A DNA stretch of 64,000 nucleotides from Scenedesmus sp. ARA3 (Eukaryota > Chlorophyta > Chlorophyceae > Sphaeropleales > Scenedesmaceae): positions 1-64,000 of the forward strand of contig RWJK01000755.1 of the NCBI GenBank assembly GCA_004335835.1, given 5' to 3'. Under the pieces are notes generated by a model. It had not been told where the DNA came from and did no database searches. It worked only from the letters and a program-made list of their open reading frames with translations. Positions 1 through 10,329 of this stretch are shown one piece after another; position 1 is the first letter of the stretch, and each line of letters starts with the position of its first letter. Position numbers and translations under genes: made by a program.

Positions 1-54
<54 letters not shown>
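1..54. repeat. (CTG)n microsatellite at the window edge
   Basis: About 18 uninterrupted CTG units run up to the GCGCAG acceptor of the exon at 61. Many other acceptors in the window are preceded in the same way by a CTG run in the direction of transcription. Confidence 0.95.
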
Positions 55-56
<2 letters not shown>

Positions 57-60
57 GCAG

Positions 61-334
61 GTGGCTGTTGGTAGAACGTATCGGCTGGTGGCTTACTTGG
101 AGGCCCCCACTGCTGCTGGAGACCAGGCCCTGCTGCCAACTCCTGTTATGGTCAAGGTGGGCCTGCCATATATGCATCGTGTCAGCCTGAATGGTGTGCA
201 TTAATATAGCCCTGCTGCTGCTGCTGCTGCTGCTGCCGGCTGGCGACCAGGCGCTGCTGCCATCGCCTGTTATGGTCAAGGTAAGCCTGCTATATATGCA
301 TCGTGTCAGCCTTAATGGTGTGCATAGATATAGC

Positions 335-367
<33 letters not shown>

Positions 368-883
368 GGCTGGAGACCAGGCCCTGCTGCCATCGCCTGT
401 TATGGTGAAGGTAAGCCTGCTATATATGCATTGTGTCAGCCTTAATGGTGTGCATTGATATAGCCCTGCTGCTGCTGCTGCTGCTGCCGGCTGGAGACCA
501 GGCACTGCTGCCATCGCCTGTTATGGTCAAGGTGGGCCTGCTATATATGCATCGTGGCAGCCTTAATGGTGTGCATAGATATAGCCCTGCTGCTGCTGCT
601 GCCGGCTGGAGACCAGGCTCTGCTGCCAACTCCTGTTATGGTCAAGGTGGGCCTCTACCATGTGCAAATGGTTGACTGCTGGACTGTTGCTCCTGCTGTT
701 GCTGAACTGCTGCTGCTGGCTTGATGAGCCGCTGGCTTGCCAACTGCGTGTGTAGACAATGGCATGTATCAATGGCAGTCTGTGTTGTTGTGCACCGCGT
801 GCCTGCAGGTGCCTATCCGAGGGAAGTTCACAGTCACAAAGTCGCCACCAGCCCCTTCAAGGAAGAGCAGGCTGATGCGGTGA
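61..883 (+). CDS. 3' end of an unrecognised gene (two exons visible)
   Basis: The gene begins left of the window. An internal exon at 61-156 (32 codons, phase 0) follows a CTG run and a GCGCAG acceptor. It starts VAVGRTYRLVAYLEAP, ends LLPTPVMVK, and is followed by a GTGGGC donor. A plausible last exon at 809-883 follows CCTGCAG. It reads VPIRGKFTVTKSPPAPSRK and ends in TGA at 881-883, giving a basic C-terminus. Joining the two keeps frame. The intron carries four further copies of the 3' half of the first exon, each with its own donor. I do not recognise the family, and with only 56 residues no function can be proposed. The exon calls rest on splice consensus and an open frame only. Confidence 0.42.
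157..660 (+). repeat. Four tandem copies of an exon 3' end plus donor
   Basis: After the exon ending at 156, diverged copies of its last roughly 45 nt end at 280, 410, 531 and 646, a period of 115-130 bp. Each ends in TTATGGTCAAG or TTATGGTGAAG followed by GTAAGC or GTGGGC, so each offers an intact splice donor. Copies are separated by a conserved spacer (ATATATGCATCGTGTCAGCC and following) and a CTG run of varying length. Confidence 0.9.
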
Positions 884-885
884 CA

Positions 886-1185
886 CCCGGCAGTGACACC
901 CGGCGGTGACACCCGGCGGTGACGCCCTGCGGTGACACCCTGTTGTGACACCTCGGGTGAAGTCCTCCAGGGACGCCCTGCGGTGACACCCTGTGGTGAC
1001 ACCCTGCAGTGTCATCATGCTGTGGCACCCTGCAGTGACACCCTGCGGTGACACCCGGCGGTGATGCCATGCAGTGACACCCTGCAGTGACACCCTGCGG
1101 TGGCACCCTGCAGTGACGCCCTGCGGTGACACCACGCAGTGGCACTCTGCGGTGACACACTCTGTTGACACCCTCTGGTGGCACC
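886..1185. repeat. 13-bp minisatellite, consensus near GTGACACCCTGCG
   Basis: About 20 diverged copies of a 13-bp unit (GTGACACC followed by CTGCG, CTGCA or CGGCG) lie directly after the stop codon at 883. The open frames across this stretch on both strands are periodic His/Arg/Val artefacts of the repeat. Confidence 0.9.
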
Positions 1186-2899
1186 TTGGCAAGACTGCAC
1201 ATTCACCGGATGAATGGCAGCACCAGCATTACAGCTGTACCATCGCAGCACAGGCCATGGCCACTGCATGTGACAGCAGCAGGTTAACATTTGACAGCAG
1301 GTTAACAGGACTGCTGGCGAGGTCGTGGCTCCTAGGTCACCGCCCCCTGTTTGCAGTTGAAATTGGCAGGTTACCAGCACTGGTTCCGTATAGGACGTTT
1401 TCAATTGAGTGGCAAAGTTTTCTGTCTCACAGGAAGCGTCATGACAGAGAGGCATGACGTCAGGGCAAATGTGCATAGTGCCTGACACATGTCATTTGAA
1501 TTTGGCTCAACCTGCTTAAAGACGACCATGGCCGAGATGAGAGTAGGGAAGCACAAGAGAAACCTGACAGCAGGTTAGCCATTATGCTGCTTTGTCATTT
1601 GTGGCCCATTAACATCATGCTACCAATCAACCTTTGGTTCAGGGATGTGCAACCAACACAACATGTTGGCCAGGACGCCGCGGTGTCAGCTGCAGTGCAT
1701 GCGTGTACAGGGCTGCGCCGCAACTTCAACGGCACTTCAAACTTAGTCGGCTGTTTTGGCGTTGATGGAATTCTGGTGGTCGCCCAAACTCTGGGAGGAC
1801 TTTCTGTTCGGCAGATGTGTGCCATGACAGCGCTGTTCAACCAAGAGTGTAGCAGAGTTCAAGATGCAGCTGTACTGCTGCTTTTAGGATGCTAGGCAGC
1901 TAGCAACGGCACATGCTGCACAACATACCAGGTGTGCCTTTTACAGATAGACAGGCAGCTAGATAGGCAGGCATTTCATCTTGATGTTCGAGCAACGTTG
2001 GAGGGGTACTGGGTGGTTGTGCTGTTGATGTTGCACTCACTGGCGGTTGCCAGGCAGGGATTCAGCCAGATGTCTATGGTGGGGTACACACTAGTGTGAC
2101 GGTGAATTTTGCTGTGTGCTGGTTGTAGGGCCTTGCAGAATTGCCTGGTGCAGTGGCACCAGCACTGCCAGTTGACCAGCAACATTTGTGTGTGCCAGGC
2201 AGGGAGTTAGTCAGATGCGTAGATTAGAGTGGCGTACATTGTGGCTGTGATTTTTACTGTGTGTAGTTTGTGGGGCCGTGCTGAACTTGCATGGTGGCCG
2301 TGATGTTGCTTGCAGTGCTGCGGTTGTGCCACAACCGTGATGGATTGACACTGTTAGCAGGGCAGGGTCACACGGTGTGGTCACACGGTGTGGTAACCGG
2401 AATTGGCAAACAGTTTGAGACACAGGTTGCAGTTGAAGCATCATTGGTGCCTTCCATTTTTTTTTGTGCTAAGTCTGTGGGGCTGTGCGGAATTGCATCG
2501 TGGCAGTGGAACCAGCACTGCCAGTTGACTAGTGCTGCAGCCAGTGCTAGGCTAGGCAGTACAGTCAATGTCACAATATTGCGGTTCCTACACACCAAGG
2601 TAACTGATACATGCATACGTGTGAATGGTTAGTGTTCCCCTCACAGCATCTAATAATTACAAACGATCCAGTGAAGCAGCAGCCGTGCTCTGCTGCTGAC
2701 ATAACACTGAGGGCAGTACTGTTCCACATCAAGGCCTGCAGGCAGCTACAGCCACAGCACTTAACACAACTGCACTTGTACACACGTATGTGTCGAAGTG
2801 GAACGAAATTTTACAGGATACGTAGATCAAACAAGGTCGCACTCTCCCACTCAGCTATTGGGCATTTATCCTCACTGCTCGCACTCGCCCGTTCTTTCG
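1186..2899. other. Intergenic stretch with a diverged roughly 140-bp repeat
   Basis: No convincing coding exon is seen. Segments near 2050-2180, 2195-2300 and 2465-2545 are related: each has a GTGTG...GTAGGGCC or GTGGGGC core, then GAATTGC or GAACTTGC, and the first and third share CACCAGCACTGCCAGTTGACYAG (written here in IUPAC). They look like old tandem copies of one element. The right end must hold the promoter and 5' UTR of the bL25 gene, but no TATA element stands out. Confidence 0.45.
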
Positions 2900-3428
2900 A
2901 TGCTACAAAGTAGTCTCAACGTATTTAGGCTTTTATGCAGCAGCGGAGCAGCAGCCGCAGCTCTGCCGGAGCTGCAGCAGCAGCTGTCTGCTGCGAGTGC
3001 TTTCAGGCACTTGTCGCAGCTAGCAGCACACAGCAGCAGTAGCAGTAGCAGTAGCAATAGCAGCTGGAACCATTCGCCGCACCAGCTACCTCCAAACATA
3101 CAGCCAGCAGTTGAGATCCCTGGCCACGAAATGGAGGAAGGTAAGCAACAAGCAGCAGCAGCAGCGGCGCTGGCAGCAGCACTGGTGACCAACACTGCCC
3201 ATTCACGTGTTCAGCAGAAACTTAAATAGCTGAACTGAGCATCAATGTGTATGGGGCCGGAGCTTAGGCTGGGTGTTGCAAAGGTGCCACAAGCTGCAAG
3301 GAATCCAGGAGGGAGCGCTTCAACAACAGCAGCATTGCCGCGGCAGGGGCAGCAGCAGTGCGGCAATTTAAGCAGCGCAAAACCGCTCAGTCAGGTTGCA
3401 GTAAGTATGGCGTTTTAAGTCATCAATG

Positions 3429-3460
<32 letters not shown>

Positions 3461-4443
3461 ACGCAGGGCTGCCCGAGGTAACAGCATGGCTGCGGCAGCA
3501 CAGCGGCACCAACTTCTGCAGCAAGCTGCGCAAGGTGAGCAGTTGGTGGAATCAGCATTAGATGTACTTCCGGCAGCCGCATCAGCAGCAGCAGTTTGTT
3601 AGCGACACACAGCACAGGGGCACCAAATCCTTCAACAAGCTGCGTAAAGTGAGACGCAGCAGCAGCAGCAGCAGCAGCGGCTGCAGATCAGGGTCATGTG
3701 CAGAGAGCAGCACATGGCACAAGCTTGCATGCGCAGCAAGCTACGCAGGGGGCAAGCGTTGCTTACCTACCAGCTCGTGTTGCAGCAGATTCAGCTGCTG
3801 CTGCAGTGACAGTGGGTGCAGGTGCTGCTACAGTGGCAGCAGCAGTGCTTGTGTGGCCCACACAGCGGGGTCACACGCCGTGTGTGCTGTTCAGCCTGCC
3901 AGCAAAAGTGGCGCTCATACCTTACGTGCAGTGCAATGCAGCAAAAACACCCCCACCATGCCTATCAACAGTAAACAATTGAAAATTTGTTGTGCTGCTG
4001 TGTGCAGCGGGACACATGCCCTGTGTGCTGTTCAGCCTGCCAGGCAACCAGATTGCAAGCAAAGTGCTTATCAGAGCTTGTGTCATTCTGCTGCGCTGCT
4101 GGGCTGTTGTGTGCAGCGCGGCCACACGCTGTGTGTGCTGTTCAGCCTGCTGCTGCCGCTGCTCTGTGTAATGCAAGCCAACACATCCACTTGTGTAACG
4201 TTTTGTATTGCTGTGCTGTTTTGATGTTCTGCTGCTGTTTGCAGCGCGGCCACACGCCCTGTGTGCTGTTCAGCCTGCCAGGCAACACAGCCCTCAGCCT
4301 GTCACTAGACGCCAAGGATGCAGCACGCCTGGTGAGCACAGGACAGCAACAGGATTCAGGCAGTAAATGCTGGACAGCAGCAGCAAACTGTTTTGCCTGT
4401 CACTAGACGCCAAGGATGCAGTGCGCCTGGTGAGTATTGCACA

Positions 4444-4481
<38 letters not shown>

Positions 4482-6097
4482 GCATCAAGGGGTGCATGAA
4501 GAGGAGCAGCAACTGCCGGCACAGCTGCAAAAGCAGTGGCAGCAGCAGCTGCTCTCTGGACAGGTACAATAGCATCCACGCAACCAGCTGCATTCGAGCC
4601 GTTGACCTTGGGCTTGCCTTGTGTGTGCCCGCTGCGTCATTCGTCCCGACAGGACCTACATAGGCAGGGGTCTACAGCTGTTCGGCAACAGCCATGCAGT
4701 GCACACATCACTTATGGTGCATAGCAGTAACAGTAACATGTTACTGGACAGTTATAACATGTTACAAATAATTGTGGCTGCCTTGCCGCAGGTGCGTGAG
4801 TATGGCCGCAACGGCCTGCAGGCCCAAGTGCTGCGGCTCAACATCCAACAGGAGCCACCCAGCAGCAGCAGCAGCAGCGAGCAGCAGCAGCAGCAGCAGC
4901 CGCTGGCGTCTGTGCGTGTGCTTCCCAAGGAAGTTCACATGAACGCCGTCAGCCTGGATGTAGAGAATTTTCGCTTGATGTTCTGCCCACCTGATAGGCT
5001 GGTGAGCTTATTTGTTTGATCTTTGTTTGATCTTCTCCTTGTTATGGCTTGGTTGGATCACAGCATCTGGCAGTACAGCAGATAACGATACACATTCTCA
5101 ACTGATGAAGCGGCAGCGGCAGCAGCAGCAGGAGCAGGAGCAGAGTGTCTCCTGCTGAGTCCTCCCCTGCCAGCTGCCAGCTGCCTGCTGCACCACTTGT
5201 TGCTGCCACCAAGAAAACCGAAATGCTGAACCCTGGCATGCCTAAACCCTTGAGCACTGCAAAATCCCAAACCCTGCAGGTGACGGTGGAGACGCCGGTC
5301 AAGATCTGGAACGCTGACATTGCGCCGGGGGTGAAGGCCGGCGGCTGGCTGCACGTGGTCAACCGCACGGTGCCACTGCTCTGTGAAGGTGCGTGTGCGT
5401 GTTCTGTGGTTGTTCATGTTTGTCTGTGTTCCGCTGCTGTGTGTGTCTCTGGTGAAGGGGCAAGGCGGAGCAGGTTGAATGACAATGCTGATGTGCAAAG
5501 GGGTGTGAATCGACAGGGCGCGTGAAGGCCGGCGGCTGGCTGCATGTGGTCAACCGCACAGTGCCGCTGCTGTGTGAAGGTGCAATGGCTGCATGTGGTC
5601 AACCGCACAGTGCCGCTGCTGTGTGAAGGTGCGTGGGTGTGTGAGTGTGTCTGCATGGTGTGTATGTGTATTTATCTGGATTGGTAAGGGCTGGCTGCAC
5701 AATGCGGATCACACAGCGCCGCTGCTGCTGCTGCTGCTGCTTGTTTTGCCACAATGGTAGACCCAACATTCATGTCAGCGCCTTCCCGCCATGTTAGGAC
5801 CTTGGTGGCAATTGCGTCATGCTGTGTTGCTTTCTGCTGCAGGCTGGGCTGTGCGGCCGTACCTGGAGCTTGATGTGAGGAACATGCGCGTGAAGGATGT
5901 GGTCAGGTGAGCAGCAGCAGCAGATATGCATATATTTGTGGCGTAGGCTTCTGCTTGCTGAGCAGTAGCAGCAGCAGCCAGGCTAGCAGCTGGCGCGTTG
6001 GTCAGGCATGTGCTGTTGCAAGCGGCTGCGCACTACATGTTGCGCTGGCTCTGTCTCAGCCATGAACATCCCCATGGATTGCTGCTGCTGCTGCTTC

Positions 6098-6131
<34 letters not shown>

Positions 6132-6228
6132 GTTTTTCAACATGGCACACAGATTTAGAGACATGCCTCTGCCCCAGGGCTGAAAGCTCAAGCTGAAGGA
6201 CCCGCTGCAGCCAGTAACGTTCTTAGCT

Positions 6229-6270
<42 letters not shown>

Positions 6271-6381
6271 CTGTGGCGGCTTGCAGGTTCAGGGACGTGC
6301 CTCTGCCCCAGGGCTGCAAGCTCAAAGTAAAAGATCCGCTGCAGCCAGTGGTGCGCTGCGCAGCACGCGTGGGCGGCGACT

Positions 6382-6383
<2 letters not shown>
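2900..6383 (+). CDS. Organellar ribosomal protein bL25 (L25/TL5/CTC family)
   Basis: This encodes a large-subunit 5S rRNA-binding protein of bacterial type, nuclear-encoded and imported. Exons: 2900-3140, 3467-3534, 4245-4331, 4792-5001, 5280-5388, 5843-5906, 6287-6383; 876 nt, 291 aa, all phases matching. Residues 1 to about 80 are Ser/Ala/Leu-rich with Arg and His and few acids until the end (MLQSSLNVFRLLCSS), consistent with a transit peptide. The L25 N-domain follows (RGHTPCVLFSLPG, then LSLDAKDAARL), then LPKEVHMNAVSLDVENFR. The C-terminal beta domain has the family signature: PGVKAGGWLHVVNRTVPLLC, YLELDVRNMRVKDVV and FRDVPLPQGCKL. The start ATG opens the presequence frame. Mitochondrial versus plastid targeting cannot be decided. 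Five of the seven exons have partial tandem copies beside them. Confidence 0.85.
3535..3735 (+). repeat. Degenerate copies of bL25 exon 2
   Basis: Around 3610-3650, AGCACAGGGGCACCAAATCC...AAGCTGCGTAAAG repeats the 3' half of exon 2 (AGCACAGCGGCACCAACTTC...AAGCTGCGCAAG). A weaker echo lies near 3709-3740 (AGCACATGGCACAAGC). The first copy ends in TGAGAC, so its donor is degraded. Confidence 0.6.
3863..4155 (+). repeat. Three tandem acceptor-side copies of bL25 exon 3
   Basis: Copies of the first roughly 38 nt of exon 3 start at 3866, 4008 and 4117, each directly after a CAG acceptor, before the true exon at 4245. All read close to CGCGGCCACACGCCCTGTGT followed by GCTGTTCAGCCTGCC. Periods are 142, 109 and 128 bp. 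Only the last continues into the LSLDAKDAARL sequence and a GTGAGC donor. A donor-side copy of the exon's end lies at 4395-4429, followed by GTGAGT. Confidence 0.9.
5519..5730 (+). repeat. Tandem copies of bL25 exon 5 3' end
   Basis: GTGAAGGCCGGCGGCTGGCT...GTGTGAAG recurs ending at 5579 and again (shorter) at 5628, each followed by GTGC; a third, decayed version lies near 5690-5730. The authentic exon ends at 5388. Further copies of the last exon flank it at about 6150-6215 and 6551-6625; the downstream one keeps even the GGTGACTAA stop. Confidence 0.85.

Positions 6384-6418
<35 letters not shown>
6078..6418. repeat. CTG and CAG microsatellites around the last bL25 exon
   Basis: CTG runs at about 6078-6131 and 6231-6272 lie upstream of the acceptor at 6286, and a CAG run at about 6385-6418 begins right after the stop codon. 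The sense strand therefore switches from CTG in the intron to CAG in the 3' UTR. Confidence 0.9.
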
Positions 6419-6625
6419 TCTCTACCAGCATAGAGTTCATCAGGCCAAGGGCGCGCTGCAGCCAGCGGTGCGCAGCTGCAACACAGCAGCAGGAGCAGCA
6501 GCAGCCGTGGGCCATGAGCAGCAGCTGCAGCAGCAGCCGCAGCAGCAGCAGCAGGCTGCAAGCTCAAGGTGAAGGATCTGCTGCAGCCAGTGGTGCACTG
6601 CACAGCACGCGTGGGCGGTGACTAA

Positions 6626-7261
6626 ATGCGACAAGAGTGATGGCTGCAGCAGCAGCAGCAGCAGCAGCAGCTGGCTGGCAGCACGCAGATACTGGCATCA
6701 GCGACGATGTGCAGTTGACGCTGTGCAATCGCAGTGTGCGAGGTTGGCAGCAGCAGCAGCAGCAGCGGCAGCAGCAGCATGCAGGGTGGTAGCCCATTGC
6801 TGTGGTTGCTGGTGCTTGCTGGTGCTTCTGGCAGCACGGCTGTGTCTGCAAATCGCAATACGTCATCAGTCACAGCACCAGTGTATGTTGGGTGAGCGCT
6901 GTGCTGTCATGGCTGCTTATCTCGGTGCCGGTGGGTGCTTGGCTATCTCGAGATATGTGCACCTGTGGGCACCACCGGTCCCGCCACAGTGGCAACCGCT
7001 GTTGGCACTGATATTATATGGTTTAGAAGCTTCGCATGTCTTTCGTTTTGATTGTAAGCTTACGCTTATGTGTGCTCTGTCCGCGACGTCCGCGTTCGTG
7101 GGTTGAGTCAGCATCGCTGTAGGGTGACACACAGCAACAGCTCTCATTGGCAGCGTATAGCCCGGCTCACTGCTTCAAACACGGATTGCTGCTACGACGT
7201 CTTCTTGCTGCCATTTGAACATTGTTTGACTTCCTCAACGAAGCTACAACAGCGCATCACA
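6626..7261. other. bL25 3' region and upstream region of the next gene
   Basis: This holds short CAG runs (6650-6670, 6748-6780) and no convincing exon. A TGTAA motif at 7053-7057 is the first good algal polyadenylation signal after bL25. The following roughly 200 bp are less repetitive and probably hold the promoter and 5' UTR of the gene starting at 7262. Confidence 0.4.
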
Positions 7262-10047
7262 ATGGCAGAGGGAGTGCCAGGCTTCAGGGAGCAGGCCAAG
7301 ATGGCTGCAGGACACGTCCAGGCAACGTTGACCGTGAGTTTGACGTTTTTGGGCTCGGCGCGTTGACCGGGTGCGGGGCGTAGTGGGTACCGCGGCAGTA
7401 GCAGCAGACGCTCCTGTCAACTGTTCCGTGTTCGCCAATGCGTGCCGCTTTCGGTACTCCGCTGGCTTCAACGACCGTTAGTTTCGATAATAAATAGTTG
7501 AGTACGATAGGCTGCATGCATGCGTCAGGAAATCGGCGCATTCACGGCCAGGCAGTTGGGCAAGCTCTCTCACTGCACTGCAGCAGCTGCTGCAAGCACG
7601 CCTGACAGGCCTGGCCTGTTGTGAGGCCGAGTAACAATATGCATACCGATGAAACCTTCGAATCAAGATGCACCATGTTGCCCAACAACAGAGAAGCGCA
7701 AGGAATAGAGCAAGCCTTCAGGGCATGGCACCCCGCCTCTCAGAGAGTTCGGAGTCCGAACAGCACACAGCTGGTACCGCTACCCTGCAGCTGTGCAGCA
7801 GCATGCTGGCCTTCTGCTAGAAACATGCTTTGCAACAGCAGAAACGTCTGCTTCCAACCTCTGACTCAAGCCTGCGCCCGAATGAAAGCCAACCAAATCC
7901 ATTGAGTTTGGCAAACCCTGTTGCTGTTCTGCTTGCAGGACAAGGAGAGGCGCGATGCCGTGGCTGGTGACGTCACCAAGCACGCCACTGAGCTGGCTGC
8001 CCTGGCCAAGAGCCACCTGGCGGTGAGTTTACCCGTTGCAGACGGTTGAAAAGGGCTTTGGATCGTTGTTGATGGTCACGATGCACTCCACACTTTGCTG
8101 CCTTGGGCGAGAGCGACCTGGCGATGAGAGGCGCCGTCAACAATGGCTTACAACATGAGATTCATGTTTAGGTTGGTATGGTCGACGCAGTGGCTGGTGA
8201 CGTCACCAAGCACGCCACTGAGCTGGCTGCCCCTGCCAAGAGCCACCTGGCGGTGAGTGTTGCTGATTTGTTTGATTCAGAACAAACAGAAGTATATTAA
8301 ACTGTGTTTGACCTCCGTGTGTTGCACATCGGTTTGCTCTTGCACTGGCTGCACTGGCCCAGAGCCACCTGGCGGTGAGTGGAGCTGTGTTTCACTTCAT
8401 TCAGAACTTGACAAACATAAACATCCAAATCTAGAAGGCCTGAGCACGTTGCAGATTGTTTGCCGCATATGCTGCTGTGGTGGCTGCGCTGGCCAAGTTC
8501 CACCTGGCAGTGAGTGGGGCTCTTTGACTTCTTTTGCAGCGACAGCAATATGTGTCTGACCTGACATTTTTGCACGTTGATTTGCTGCATGTGCTGTTGT
8601 GCTGGCTGCAAGCTGCTGGGGGTACGCCTGCCACCAGCTGGTACAAGAGCGTGCACTCACCCATACCACATTGCTGCCTTCGCCCATACTACACCATTGC
8701 ACCTCATTGAACATTTGCAGGAGCCGGAGAAGCGCTCCAAGCTGCTGGAGTATGCCAGGGGCTTCGCCAGTCAGGCCATGATGGCAGCAAAGGTGGGCGC
8801 AGTAGGATGGAAAAAGAATGGAAAAAGTTTCCTGGGCGAAGGAGCAGGAGGCGATCGGATGGACGTGCGTGCAGTTGCACTACAGCACTGGCTGCATCAT
8901 GCTGAAACATGCAGCAAACACATGTCCCACAAACTGTACTTGTTGCTGTGGCGCGTGTGCTGCGAGTTCCCTGCTCCAATTCTGCACTATCTTGCGCGCC
9001 GCAAGGTGCAGAGAAAAGCAACCAAACGTGTCCCACCTAAACCCTGTCCTGCAACACCGCTGCTGCTGACTGCTAAACCCTGCAAGACCCTGCTCAGCGC
9101 CAGGCGCTGCTGGACAAGGTCAACTACACTACACAGCAACAGCATTCAAACGTGTCTCGCCTAAACCCTGTCCTGCACAACCGCTGCTGCTGACTGTCTA
9201 AACCCTGCAGGACCCTGCTCAGCGCCAGGCGCTGCTGGACAAGGTCAACTACACTACACAGGAACAGCATTCAAACGTGTCCCACCTAAACCCTGTCCTG
9301 CACAACCACTGCTGCTGCTGACTGTTTAAACCCTGCAGGACCCCGCTCAGCGCCAGGCGCTGCTGGACAAGGTCAACTACACCACACAGCAACAGAAACC
9401 AAAAGTGTCTCACCTAAACCCTGTCCTGCAAAACCACTGCTGCTGACCGTCTAAACCCTGCAGGACCCTGCTCAGCGCCAGGCGCTGCTGGACAAGGTCA
9501 ACTACACCTCCGCCACGCTCTTCGAGTGCATCAAGGTGGGCATCGGGACCATGTTACAGTCAGAGTTCCTTTGTAATGCATCGTGATTCAGCGAGGTTGT
9601 GTGTTGGCTGATCTCATGATGAACTGTCGTTGGGAAAGGTCAACTGCACCTCAGCCATGCTGTTCGAGTGCATCCAGGTGAGCCTCAGATGTCTGCTCAT
9701 GTGTGAGGTTTGGGTTGATTTCTGTGTGGATGCACTGCATGATTTCTGTGTGGATGCAGTGCGGTTATTTTTTTGTGAGATGCAGTGAGGATGAGTTTTT
9801 CAGAAGGCCAAGGCCCATGAGGTACATGACCAGCTGGCCGCAGTGACCCACAGGCTGCTCATCACCGCCATATGACACCAATAAACGCGTCACAATGTAA
9901 TGGTTCAACGCTGTACTGCAGGACCCTGCAAAGCGCCAGGAGGTGCACGATCAGCTGGCTGCGGTGACACACAAGCTGCTCATCACCGCCACTGCCCCTG
10001 GTGCTGCTCCTGGCGCTGAGGCCGAGGCACCCGCTGGCGCACCTGAG
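7262..10047 (+). CDS. Protein of about 24-residue helical repeats, one per exon
   Basis: Exons 7262-7333, 7939-8022, 8721-8792, 9464-9535 and 9922-10047 are all phase 0 on both sides and give 142 residues before an uncertain 3' end. After MAEGVPGFREQAKMAAGHVQ, each exon encodes one charged-then-Ala/Leu helical unit: DKERRDAVAGDV..., EPEKRSKLLEYARGF..., DPAQRQALLDKVNYT..., DPAKRQEVHDQLAAVTHK. The [DE]P-x-[KQ]-R start and amphipathic pattern loosely recall talin/vinculin-type helical rods, but I do not assign it to that family. The last exon ends in an Ala/Pro/Glu tail before a possible GTGCGC donor. Read through instead, the frame continues to a stop at 10321-10323 via a poly-Leu tract. No function is proposed. 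Confidence 0.6.
8191..8520 (+). repeat. Donor-side tandem copies of exon 2 of the helical-repeat gene
   Basis: Copies of the end of the exon at 7939-8022 (GCCAAGAGCCACCTGGCG then GTGAGT) end at 8252, 8374 and 8509, each followed by an intact GTGAGT donor. The first copy is long (from 8191, GDVTKHATELAA frame kept); later ones shorten to about 30 nt. A fourth trace lies near 8594-8620. Confidence 0.9.
9050..9463 (+). repeat. Three acceptor-side tandem copies of exon 4, period about 126 bp
   Basis: Before the true exon at 9464, copies start at 9085, 9211 and 9339. Each follows TAAACCCTGCAG (TGCAAG in the first) and reads GACCCTGCTCAGCGCCAGGC...GACAAGGTCAACTACAC. Spacing is 126, 128 and 125 bp. 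The repeated unit includes the AAACGTGTCYCRCCTAAACC intron segment, so intron and exon ends were duplicated together. A donor-side copy of exon 4 (9638-9677) and a copy of exon 5 (9804-9870, ending in an early TGA) follow. Confidence 0.92.
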
Positions 10048-10259
10048 GTGCGCTGGGGTCATGATTATGCTTGGCTTTTTTGCGTTACAGACCATCAATG
10101 GCTGTACATGTTCCTCTACACTGAGCCGGACGCGGCCTTAGAGCTGCTTGATTATGACTATTGTTCCTGCTGCGAATATCCTGTAGCACCCCTCCCGCCC
10201 CAAATCGACTGTGTCCTGCACCTTCCTCTCACACGACTACTTGATTCATGTTTCCTGCC

Positions 10260-10264
<5 letters not shown>

Positions 10265-10294
<30 letters not shown>

Positions 10295-10323
10295 CGCTGC
10301 TGCCGCTGCTGCTCTTTTTCTGA
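10265..10323 (+). repeat. CTG microsatellite coding poly-Leu in the open frame
   Basis: CTG/CCGCTG units span about 10265-10310. In the open frame after 9943 they give a Leu-rich tail that ends at 10321-10323. Whether this is translated depends on use of the donor at 10048. TGTAA occurs just after, at 10325-10329. Confidence 0.7.
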
Positions 10324-10329
10324 TGTAAA

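Noticed and set aside
834..1202. Minus-strand frames rich in GVTAGCHRRVS
   Set aside because: Pure translation of the 13-bp minisatellite.
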